Source: Flavobacterium frigidimaris (lineage in GTDB: Bacteria > Bacteroidota > Bacteroidia > Flavobacteriales > Flavobacteriaceae). Taken from it: DNA of 64,000 nt. Below the pieces are notes generated by a model. The model saw nothing but the letters and a program-made list of their open reading frames with translations. It searched no databases and was not told the origin of the DNA. Made by a program: the position numbers and the translations under genes. The DNA is taken from positions 434,001 to 498,000 of the forward strand of contig FQWG01000001.1 of assembly GCA_900129595.1 (NCBI GenBank), written 5' to 3'. Every line of letters begins with the position of its first letter. Position 1 is the stretch's first letter. Of the stretch, positions 54,298 to 61,656 are shown in pieces.

Positions 54298-55644
54298 ATG
54301 TTAGCATTACTTTTTAAAAATTTCATACGATCTAAAGGAACCAAAATTGGACTGGTTTTCCTTTTAGTAATTTGTTTTATAAGCCTTTTGATTGGACAAC
54401 AATTTCAGCAAAAGCAACAAAATAACATCAAAGAAGCGGCACTTTATCAAAAAGAACATATTGCCCGAAATGCTGCTTTTCATAAAGACGAAATGGGGCT
54501 TCTGCTCTATTACATCAAATTTTCGCTGGTTAATGCAACTTTGCCCGTTAATAGTCTGGCAATTGGTCAGCGAGATGTAAACCCGTCCATACAAAGTGTT
54601 ACCATTCGTGGTTTGGAAGGTCAGAAATACGATTCGGAACTTAACAATCCGAATAATCTTTTGTCCGGAAATATCGACTTTAGTTTTGTTTTGATTTATC
54701 TTTTTCCGCTCTTAATCGTTGCGTTTTCTTATAATCTGGTTTCAGAGGAAAAAGAAAGCGGCACCTGGAAAATTGTGGCTACTCAAAGTCAAAACACTTT
54801 TTTATACATTCTGAAATTGTTTTATATCCGAATTTTAAGTCTGATTGCACTTTTAACGATCGTGCTTTTTATAGCCATTCTGTTTTTGAAAATCCCGCTA
54901 AACCAGTCACTTTTTACATTTTACGGGCTCGGAATTCTGTACATTCTTTTTTGGTTTGCGATCAGCTTTTTCATTGTTTCCTTACAAAAGAATTCCAACT
55001 TCAATGCTGTTATTTTATTAACCATTTGGTTGTTTTTGATTATTATTTTACCGGCCGTAATCAATACGTATATTGTCAATAAATTTCCAATTCCCGAAGC
55101 TCTGGAACTAACGGTAAAACAACGAAATGCCTATCATGAAAAATGGGATATGGATAAAAAAATAACGATGGATAAATTCTACAATCATTATCCGCAATTT
55201 AAAACTTATCCTTTGCCGGATAAAGAATTCAGATGGCTTTGGTATTACGCCATGCAACAAGCAGGTGATGACGATTCGGCGAAACAATCTCAGGAATTAG
55301 AGCATAAATTACAGCAACGCAATAAAGCGAGTCAGTTTATAGCGCAATTTATTCCTACTTTGCATACGCAGCTTCAACTGAACGAAATTGCCCAATCTGA
55401 CTTAGGAAATCAGCTTTTGTTTTTGAAAGAAACAAAGCAGTTTCATGAAAAAATGCGTTTGTATTTTTATCCAAAAATCTTTGATAATGCCGATGTCAGT
55501 AAAGAAAACTGGTCAAAATTTCAAGTAGAAACGTTTCATGATCCGTCAGAAATTAGTTTTGCAAAAGCCTTTTTGCCTTTACTTTTTTTCAATTTATTAT
55601 TGATTGGTTTTGGATGGCGAAATTTTAACCGCAGGGTGATTTAA
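54298..55644 (+). CDS. ABC-2 type permease with DUF3526 (second of two)
   Basis: 448 residues. The ATG at 54298 (MLALLFKNFIRSKGTKIGLVF), one base after the previous stop, is preferred over an upstream TTG at 54268. Membrane helices include GLVFLLVICFISLLIGQQF, FSFVLIYLFPLLIVAFSYNLVSEEKESGTWKI (ABC-2 motif), ILSLIALLTIVLFIAILF and ISFFIVSLQ. It forms a likely heterodimer with the previous permease and the ATPase. A GCAAAG-family repeat follows. Confidence 0.9.
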   Translation: MLALLFKNFIRSKGTKIGLVFLLVICFISLLIGQQFQQKQQNNIKEAALYQKEHIARNAAFHKDEMGLLLYYIKFSLVNATLPVNSLAIGQRDVNPSIQSVTIRGLEGQKYDSELNNPNNLLSGNIDFSFVLIYLFPLLIVAFSYNLVSEEKESGTWKIVATQSQNTFLYILKLFYIRILSLIALLTIVLFIAILFLKIPLNQSLFTFYGLGILYILFWFAISFFIVSLQKNSNFNAVILLTIWLFLIIILPAVINTYIVNKFPIPEALELTVKQRNAYHEKWDMDKKITMDKFYNHYPQFKTYPLPDKEFRWLWYYAMQQAGDDDSAKQSQELEHKLQQRNKASQFIAQFIPTLHTQLQLNEIAQSDLGNQLLFLKETKQFHEKMRLYFYPKIFDNADVSKENWSKFQVETFHDPSEISFAKAFLPLLFFNLLLIGFGWRNFNRRVI

Positions 55645-55649
55645 CTGCA

Positions 55650-55795
55650 AAGGTTTTTTACCGCAAAGTTCGCAAAGGTTTTCTTTTTAGAGGGTTTTAT
55701 AAAAGAGCAAAGTTCACAAAGCTATATGTTGAAATAGCTTTGCGAACTTTGCGTATCCCGATAGCTATCGGGATTGCGTGCTTTGCGGTTAAATA
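55650..55795. repeat. GCAAAG/CTTTGC dispersed repeat copy
   Basis: Opposed words CCGCAAAGTTCGCAAAGG and ACTTTGCGTATCCCG lie around an 18-bp palindrome (55756-55773, TCCCGATAGCTATCGGGA) shared with 19259-19276. Lies between convergent genes. Confidence 0.7.
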
Positions 55796-55818
55796 TCCCA
55801 ACAATTAAAAAAGTCGTA

Positions 55819-57747
55819 TTACTTTATAAATTGAATAATAAATCCGCCTTTAGGAGCTAAATTATATTCCCATTTTGAAGTTAAAGGATACGTTTCAACT
55901 TTAAAATCCATTAAAGCATCTTTCCCTTCAGAGATAATTCTGAATTTTGAAAAACCTTTACCGTATTTTTTAAGATCTATTGAAATTGGCTCTGCTGCAT
56001 TTGTACCATTTATCCCAACAATATAAGAAAGATTGTCTTTCTGACGTGATAAAACAATCGTTTTCCCAGGATCTGCAATTATATATTCTGTTTTATCCCA
56101 GGTTGCAGGCATCTCTTTCAATAAATTCTTAAGTGCATCAGGAAGTGAATTAAAAACCTCCTCAGAATCAGCAAAATGAATAATACCTGAGGTATAAATC
56201 ATCGCCATCGCCAGCTCGTGTGTTGCAGTATTTAAACGTGTGTATTTTCTAAAAGTCAATGCAAACGGTGTATAATCAGCAGGTCCTGCTACGTTTCTTG
56301 TAAAAGGCAATACTGTATTTTGTTCTGCTGCTTTTTCCGGAAATCCTGGCTCATAAAAATAACTTTCGGTTCCTAAAATAGCTTCTGCCGTTACAAAATT
56401 AGGCCATGTTCTGTGCCAGCCCCTTGGTATTGTTGTACCGTGTAAATTTACCAATAAATGCTCTTTGGCGGCATCTTCAAAAACACCTTGCAGCGCTGCC
56501 ATAACCTCTTGACGATCCGAACACCAAAAGTCTATTTTAACGCCTTTTACGCCCATATTTGCCAGTTCCTTAAACCTATTTTTTCTTTTTTGCGAATCAA
56601 AATATTCTGCCGAATATCCCCAAACTAATGGCTGAACTCCTTTTGACAAAGCATAATCAATAATTTTTCCTTCCTTATTGGCTTTTTCCCATCCGGCATC
56701 AAAAAGTGTGTATCTGAATCCAAACGAAGCCGAAACATCCGTAAACTTATTATACATCTCTGGCGTAAAATCTTCAGGATGTGACCACCAAGACCAGGCT
56801 GCTTTTCCGGGAACGATCCAGGAAGTATCTTCAATTTTTGAGGCTGGAGCCAAATCGGTAATCATAGTCGATAATAAAATATCTCCTGCTTTATCACCAA
56901 TCATGATCACTCTCCAAGGCATTGTCCATGGTAAATTTGATTCTGGATAAGCTTCTTTATCCGGTAAAGGCAGGGTAAATTTTTCGTCTTTTTTAGCAAA
57001 TCCTATACTGTAAATTCCATTCTTAGCATCCGGTAATAAATGACAGCCCGGAAATGTGCCATCTGCTTCTGATTCTGCAATCAGCACCCAGTTTTTAGTA
57101 CCATTTACATTAAAAAGCGCTGGCATACACCAACCCACAGATTCATTTCGTGCGCCACTTATTGGATCACCAGACTTGACATTAACATAAAAATCTTCAT
57201 AACCCGGCGTATAATCTCCTGCCTTATTATACGGCTGAAGCCAGCCTTTTGCATTTTGTTCGATATGAAATCCTGTAATTTCATTGGTAACCACTCTCTT
57301 TTGTGGCTCTTTGTCAGTGAATTTATATCTAAAAGCAACGCCTTCAGCACCCGCAATTAAATCTATTGTCATTAAAGCACCTTGCTTGTTTTTGAATGTT
57401 ACGCTTTTACTTTTAAAGACATGATCTGCGACTTTATTATTAGCCACTTTAAGCTCATATTTTTCACGTTTTTCTTCAATAGCTGAAACTTTTACAACCG
57501 ATAAACCTGATGTAAAATCATTGTTTTCAAAAGTCAAACCAAGCGGAGAATCCAAAATTATGGTTTTATCCTTGCGGGTAACATTATAAGACAGCTTTCC
57601 TCTTTCTGCTAAAGACAATTCAATTTTATTGAGATTGTCTTTTGACTTCAGAGAAAGTCCTTCATTTTGTGCTTTAACGCTTACCTGTGCAAAAAATAGT
57701 GCAGGTATCAGCAAACTTAAAGAGCGATGAATAAACATTTTTTTCAT
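55819..57747 (-). CDS. GH97 glycoside hydrolase (alpha-galactosidase/alpha-glucosidase family)
   Basis: 642 residues, exported (signal HRSLSLLIPALFFAQVSVKAQ). The N-terminal beta-supersandwich (about 30-290) and the catalytic barrel show the GH97 pattern: PWRVIMIGDKAGDIL, TSWIVPGKAAWSWWSHPED, GVKGVKIDFW (D406), VNLHGTTIPRGWHRTWPNFVTAEAILG (E455, with E461 nearby), and the C-terminal beta domain. GH97 has inverting members (catalytic Glu) and retaining members (nucleophilic Asp). Asp in KIDF suggests the retaining alpha-galactosidase branch. Neighbour of galM, so it likely frees galactose or a related sugar from alpha-linked glycans. Confidence 0.94.
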   Translation of the reverse strand: MKKMFIHRSLSLLIPALFFAQVSVKAQNEGLSLKSKDNLNKIELSLAERGKLSYNVTRKDKTIILDSPLGLTFENNDFTSGLSVVKVSAIEEKREKYELKVANNKVADHVFKSKSVTFKNKQGALMTIDLIAGAEGVAFRYKFTDKEPQKRVVTNEITGFHIEQNAKGWLQPYNKAGDYTPGYEDFYVNVKSGDPISGARNESVGWCMPALFNVNGTKNWVLIAESEADGTFPGCHLLPDAKNGIYSIGFAKKDEKFTLPLPDKEAYPESNLPWTMPWRVIMIGDKAGDILLSTMITDLAPASKIEDTSWIVPGKAAWSWWSHPEDFTPEMYNKFTDVSASFGFRYTLFDAGWEKANKEGKIIDYALSKGVQPLVWGYSAEYFDSQKRKNRFKELANMGVKGVKIDFWCSDRQEVMAALQGVFEDAAKEHLLVNLHGTTIPRGWHRTWPNFVTAEAILGTESYFYEPGFPEKAAEQNTVLPFTRNVAGPADYTPFALTFRKYTRLNTATHELAMAMIYTSGIIHFADSEEVFNSLPDALKNLLKEMPATWDKTEYIIADPGKTIVLSRQKDNLSYIVGINGTNAAEPISIDLKKYGKGFSKFRIISEGKDALMDFKVETYPLTSKWEYNLAPKGGFIIQFIK

Positions 57748-57783
57748 TTATATAGTTTTTAAAGTTTAGTGGTTTGTAAAGTT

Positions 57784-58024
57784 TTTTAGCAAAATTTTTC
57801 AGCCACGAATTCACGAATCAGTCCGAATTAATTTGTGAAAATTTGTGCAATTTATGGTAGAAAAAAACATTTTAATCCTTATAATCTGTAGCAAAAAAAT
57901 TACAGAGAACATTCTTTTTAGCAAAGTTTTCTAGCCACGAATTCACGAACTAACACGAATTAATTTGTGAAAATTTGTGCAATTCGTGGCGAAAAAAAAT
58001 CATTTTAATCTTCATAATCTGTGG
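57784..58024. repeat. Two tandem-like copies of a CACGAATTCACGAA element
   Basis: Copies at about 57784-57892 and 57918-58024 are very similar, each with AGCCACGAATTCACGAA, AATTTGTG(A)AAATTTGTGC and a tail CATTTTAATC.T.ATAATCTGT. The second copy overlaps the last codons of galM (58005-). Words shared with 35052-35163. Confidence 0.85.
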
Positions 58025-59054
58025 CATATTTTGGAATCATAATATCAAAAGCATATGTAATCGTTTCATTATAAATCTGTCCTGCTTTGAATATGGTATT
58101 GGGGAAATTGGCATGATTAGGACTATCCGGATAATATTGGCATTCTAAACAAAGTCCGTCAAAAGGCTTGTATTTTTTTGAATGTTCGCCAATTGTTGTG
58201 CTGTTTAAATAATCTCCCGTGTACAATTGCACGCCCGGATATGAGGTATAAACACGCATTAATCGTTCTGATTTTTCTTCGAACAATTCGCAGACCGCAT
58301 TTTCATTGGCCACATTTCTATCAAAAACATAATAGATATTCAATCCGTTATTTTGCATTACATCGGTTAGTTTATAATTAAAAAACAAATAATCATCAGC
58401 CGGAATTATTTCTCCCGTCGGAATATATTCCGGTGTGCTTTCGAGAATTTTAGTCGACTGAATATTAAGTTTATGATGGTGTATTTTTTCGGCGCAGGCC
58501 GATAAATTAAAATAGGAATGATTGGTAAAATTGAGCGGTGTTGGTTCATCGGCTACAGCCAAAAATTCAATTTTAAGTTCGTTTTTATCCGTCCATTTAT
58601 AAATGATTTTTGTGCTTACATTTCCGGGAAAACCGCCTTCTTCATTTTTGCTTTCTAAAGTAAAAGCCACCGAATCTTCGTTTACAATAAAATCAAATAT
58701 CTTGTTATTAAATCCTGCCGAACCGCTATGATTGTTGTTTTTACCGTCATTTTTATCGAGATGAAAAGTTTTATTTTCGATTGAAAACTCGGCATTATTG
58801 ATTCTGTTGGCAAAACGTCCAACTGTTGCTCCTATATAAGAAGTATCTTTTAAATATCCGTCTAAAGTTGGAAATCCAAGAACTACATTTTCTTTATTTC
58901 CATTTTTATCAGGCACTACTATGGATTTTACTACGGCTCCATAATTAAGCAGTTCAACGTAATTTCCGTGAACATTAGTTAGTTTGAATTTAAAGATTTC
59001 TTTGCCATCACAAACCCCAAAAGGTTCGTATACAATCTTATTAATAGGATTCAT
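58005..59054 (-). CDS. galM: Aldose 1-epimerase (galactose mutarotase)
   Basis: 349-residue cytoplasmic mutarotase interconverting anomers of galactose or similar sugars. Motifs: LLNYGAVVKSIVVPDKNG, SYIGATVGRFANRINNAEF, NNHSGSAGFNNKIFD, the catalytic His in NFTNHSYFNLS and the catalytic Glu in LCLECQYYPDSPN. The last residues, ATDYED plus stop, coincide with a dispersed repeat, so the C-terminal tail may be newly acquired. The gene is first in a minus-strand pair with GH97 (257 bases apart) and has a consensus promoter with an adjacent AraC-type site. Confidence 0.95.
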   Translation of the reverse strand: MNPINKIVYEPFGVCDGKEIFKFKLTNVHGNYVELLNYGAVVKSIVVPDKNGNKENVVLGFPTLDGYLKDTSYIGATVGRFANRINNAEFSIENKTFHLDKNDGKNNNHSGSAGFNNKIFDFIVNEDSVAFTLESKNEEGGFPGNVSTKIIYKWTDKNELKIEFLAVADEPTPLNFTNHSYFNLSACAEKIHHHKLNIQSTKILESTPEYIPTGEIIPADDYLFFNYKLTDVMQNNGLNIYYVFDRNVANENAVCELFEEKSERLMRVYTSYPGVQLYTGDYLNSTTIGEHSKKYKPFDGLCLECQYYPDSPNHANFPNTIFKAGQIYNETITYAFDIMIPKYATDYED

Positions 59055-59101
59055 ATTGTTTTAAAAAAGAGATTGAAAACATCATTGTTATTCTAATGTT
59101 T

Positions 59102-59157
59102 CAAATGTAATCCTGATTATTTTCATCAAAATGGACATTTTTTCTAAAAACATGGAT
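59102..59157 (-). promoter_or_regulatory. galM promoter with AraC-type operator
   Basis: Minus-strand TTTG (59127-59130), 17-base spacer, TACATTTG (59102-59109), about 48 bases before the ATG. Directly upstream, 59131-59157 is a 27-bp site beginning with TCCAT and repeating TCCAT 21 bases on. It matches the 60150-60176 site in 21 of 27 positions. Confidence 0.7.
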
Positions 59158-59191
59158 TAAATTACGATATTTGAAAAATACTCTCAACAAA

Positions 59192-60100
59192 ATGAAGAAT
59201 TCATCACAAAAGGAAAAGATAAAAGTTAAAGAAGGCTTTTTAGGACAGCGCATGATTGTGATTCCTAAAAATATACTTTCGGAAATAAAAAATAACGGAC
59301 TTATATCAAGTTTGTATTTTACCGATATTGGCGTTTTCCCAAATGCAAGCCATCACTCGATGAAACGTAAACACGGAAGCAAACAATATATATTGATTTA
59401 TTGTTATAAAGGTGAAGGCATTATTAGTAAAGAAAATAAAACCATAACGCTCAAAGCGAATACCTTTTATATAATACCTCCCGAAGTGGCGCATGATTAT
59501 TATGCTTTAAAACAAAATCCGTGGAGTATTTACTGGCTGCATTTTACCGGACCGCAAGCACCACATTTCTATGAAAAATTCATCACCGAATTTCCGGACA
59601 CCGCGCCCCAATTATCGCTGGAAGAAAGACGTATCGAACTTTTTGAAAACATACTCGATGTTATGGAAGACGGCTACAGTGCCAGTAATCTTGAATATGC
59701 CAATCTCTCTTTGTGGCAATTACTGAACGCTTTTTTATATGAGCGATTTTTCATTAAAAAAAACAGGCAATTTTCAGAGGATAATACTATTGAGTCCGCA
59801 ATTGACTATATGAAAAAGCATTTGGATTTATCCTTAAAAATCAATGATGTGGCGGCTTATTTCAACTACTCATCATCGCACTTCTTTACCTTGTTTAAGA
59901 AGCAAACAGGCTACTCTCCTATACATTATTTCAATTACTTAAAAATGCAAAAAGCCTGTCAGTATCTCAGCTTTACCACTATGAGCATAAAGGAAATAAG
60001 CTTTGCTTTGGGGTTTAATGATCCGTTGTATTTCTCTCGTTTATTCAAAAAAATAATGAGTACATCACCCATACAATATCGCACTGAATACAAGCAGTAG
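59192..60100 (+). CDS. AraC-family transcriptional activator
   Basis: 302 residues from the ATG at 59192. A TTG at 59171 would add seven residues. N-terminal cupin-like sugar-binding domain (TFYIIPPEVAHDYYALKQNPWSIYWLHFTGP, typical of the AraC ligand pocket) and two C-terminal helix-turn-helix units (KINDVAAYFNYSSSHFFTLFKKQTGYSPIHYFN, and MSIKEISFALGFNDPLYFSRLFKKIMSTSPIQYR). It lies between galM (divergent) and the sugar porter. The paired TCCAT sites near both promoters are its probable targets. Confidence 0.93.
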   Translation: MKNSSQKEKIKVKEGFLGQRMIVIPKNILSEIKNNGLISSLYFTDIGVFPNASHHSMKRKHGSKQYILIYCYKGEGIISKENKTITLKANTFYIIPPEVAHDYYALKQNPWSIYWLHFTGPQAPHFYEKFITEFPDTAPQLSLEERRIELFENILDVMEDGYSASNLEYANLSLWQLLNAFLYERFFIKKNRQFSEDNTIESAIDYMKKHLDLSLKINDVAAYFNYSSSHFFTLFKKQTGYSPIHYFNYLKMQKACQYLSFTTMSIKEISFALGFNDPLYFSRLFKKIMSTSPIQYRTEYKQ

Positions 60101-60149
60101 CGCAATTGTTTTCGTATTTTAGGATAAAGCACAAAAAAATCATATTATA

Positions 60150-60206
60150 GTCCATCTATTCAAAAAAAATATCCATAAATCAAAGGTTCCTATTCCGCTA
60201 ATTTTA
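60150..60206 (+). promoter_or_regulatory. AraC-type operator and -7 element of the sugar porter
   Basis: 60150-60176 carries TCCAT at 60151 and again at 60172, 21 bases apart. It is followed 22 bases later by TAATTTTA (60199-60206), a near -7 element. Same order and spacing as the galM site. Confidence 0.65.
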
Positions 60207-60228
60207 CAAAAGCTATTAAAACCTTTTT

Positions 60229-61638
60229 ATGAAAAATTATAATTATACCTTTTTACTATCAATTAGCCTTGTCGCAGCATTGGGTGGTTTACTCTTTGGT
60301 TACGACTGGGTTGTAATAGGTGGTGCAAAACCATTTTACGAAATTTATTTTGGCATTTCAGATTCTCCTGCTTTACAAGGCTGGGCAATGAGTAGTGCAC
60401 TTGTGGGCTGTGTTGCTGGAGCAGCCGCTGCCGGAAAACTGGCAGATACTTACGGAAGACGTCCTATGTTGATCGCTGCCGCAGTATTATTCTCTATATC
60501 GGCGATAGGTACCGGAGCGTCAGAAACTTTTACGATCTTTATTATCTGGAGAATCATTGGCGGTATCGGAATTGGGATCGCATCTACAATTTCTCCCTTA
60601 TATATTGCTGAAATCGCGCCACAAGAAACCCGAGGCCTTTTTGTATCGATCAATCAACTTACCGTCGTTATTGGTATTCTTGCCGCACAAATCACGAATA
60701 TGTTGATTACCGAAGTTATTCCGGCTGGTTATTCTCACGCTGAAATTCTGGCTTCATGGAACGGACAAACGGGTTGGAGATGGATGTTTTGGGCAGGATT
60801 TTTCCCCGCAGTTCTCTTCTTTATTCTAATGTTTTTAATTCCGGAAAGCCCGAGATATTTGGCCAAAAAAGGAAATTATGATTCGGCAGAAAATACACTT
60901 ACAAAAATTGGAGGTTTGGCATACGCCAAAGAAGCTTCGGTAAAAATAAAAGAAACGTTCTCTCATGAAACAGAGAAAACCGATTTCAGAATGTTACTAG
61001 ACAAAAAAGCTTTACCAATTCTAACAATTGGGATTGTTCTCGCTGCTTTCCAACAATGGTGCGGGATCAATATCATTTTCAACTACGCTCAGGAAATCTT
61101 TGTTTCGGCGGGTTACAGCATCAATGATTTGTTCATGAATATTGTGATTACCGGAAGTATCAACCTGATTTTTACGTTGGTTGCCATGGGAACTGTAGAC
61201 AAAATTGGCCGTAAAAAGTTAATGCTTTTTGGTTCCGGCGCACTTGCCGTAATCTATGCATTATTGGGTTATTTTTACTATACCAATGTTACCGGTTTCC
61301 CTTTATTATTACTGGTATTACTAGCCATTGCTATCTATGCCATGTCCCTCGCTCCTATTACCTGGGTGATTTTATCTGAAATTTTCCCTAACAGAATCCG
61401 TGGTGTTGCGATGTCTGTAGCCACATTTGCACTCTGGATCGCCTCTGCACTTTTAGTACAAACATTCCCTATTTTCAACGAATATCTGGGTACATCAGGC
61501 ACTTTCTGGTTGTACGGTATTATCTGTGCCTTAGGATTTGTGTTTGTATTTAGAAAACTTCCTGAAACCAAAAACAAAAGTCTCGAAGAGATTGAGGAAC
61601 TGATGGTTTCTGATAAAAAATCAAAGAATATTCTATAA
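60229..61638 (+). CDS. MFS sugar porter
   Basis: 469-residue inner-membrane transporter with 12 helices. Sugar-porter signatures: LGGLLFGYDWVVIGGAKPFY, GKLADTYGRRPMLI, IAEIAPQETRGLFVSINQL, PESPRYLAKKG, the FQQWCGINIIFNYAQEIF motif (QQxxGxN of hexose/pentose porters), KIGRKKLML and LPETKNKSLEEIE. It is a proton-linked hexose or xylose importer of the XylE/GalP type. It follows the AraC gene and lies 18 bases before the DUF5107 gene, likely one operon. Confidence 0.95.
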   Translation: MKNYNYTFLLSISLVAALGGLLFGYDWVVIGGAKPFYEIYFGISDSPALQGWAMSSALVGCVAGAAAAGKLADTYGRRPMLIAAAVLFSISAIGTGASETFTIFIIWRIIGGIGIGIASTISPLYIAEIAPQETRGLFVSINQLTVVIGILAAQITNMLITEVIPAGYSHAEILASWNGQTGWRWMFWAGFFPAVLFFILMFLIPESPRYLAKKGNYDSAENTLTKIGGLAYAKEASVKIKETFSHETEKTDFRMLLDKKALPILTIGIVLAAFQQWCGINIIFNYAQEIFVSAGYSINDLFMNIVITGSINLIFTLVAMGTVDKIGRKKLMLFGSGALAVIYALLGYFYYTNVTGFPLLLLVLLAIAIYAMSLAPITWVILSEIFPNRIRGVAMSVATFALWIASALLVQTFPIFNEYLGTSGTFWLYGIICALGFVFVFRKLPETKNKSLEEIEELMVSDKKSKNIL

Positions 61639-61656
61639 TTTAAATTTCATTACATC

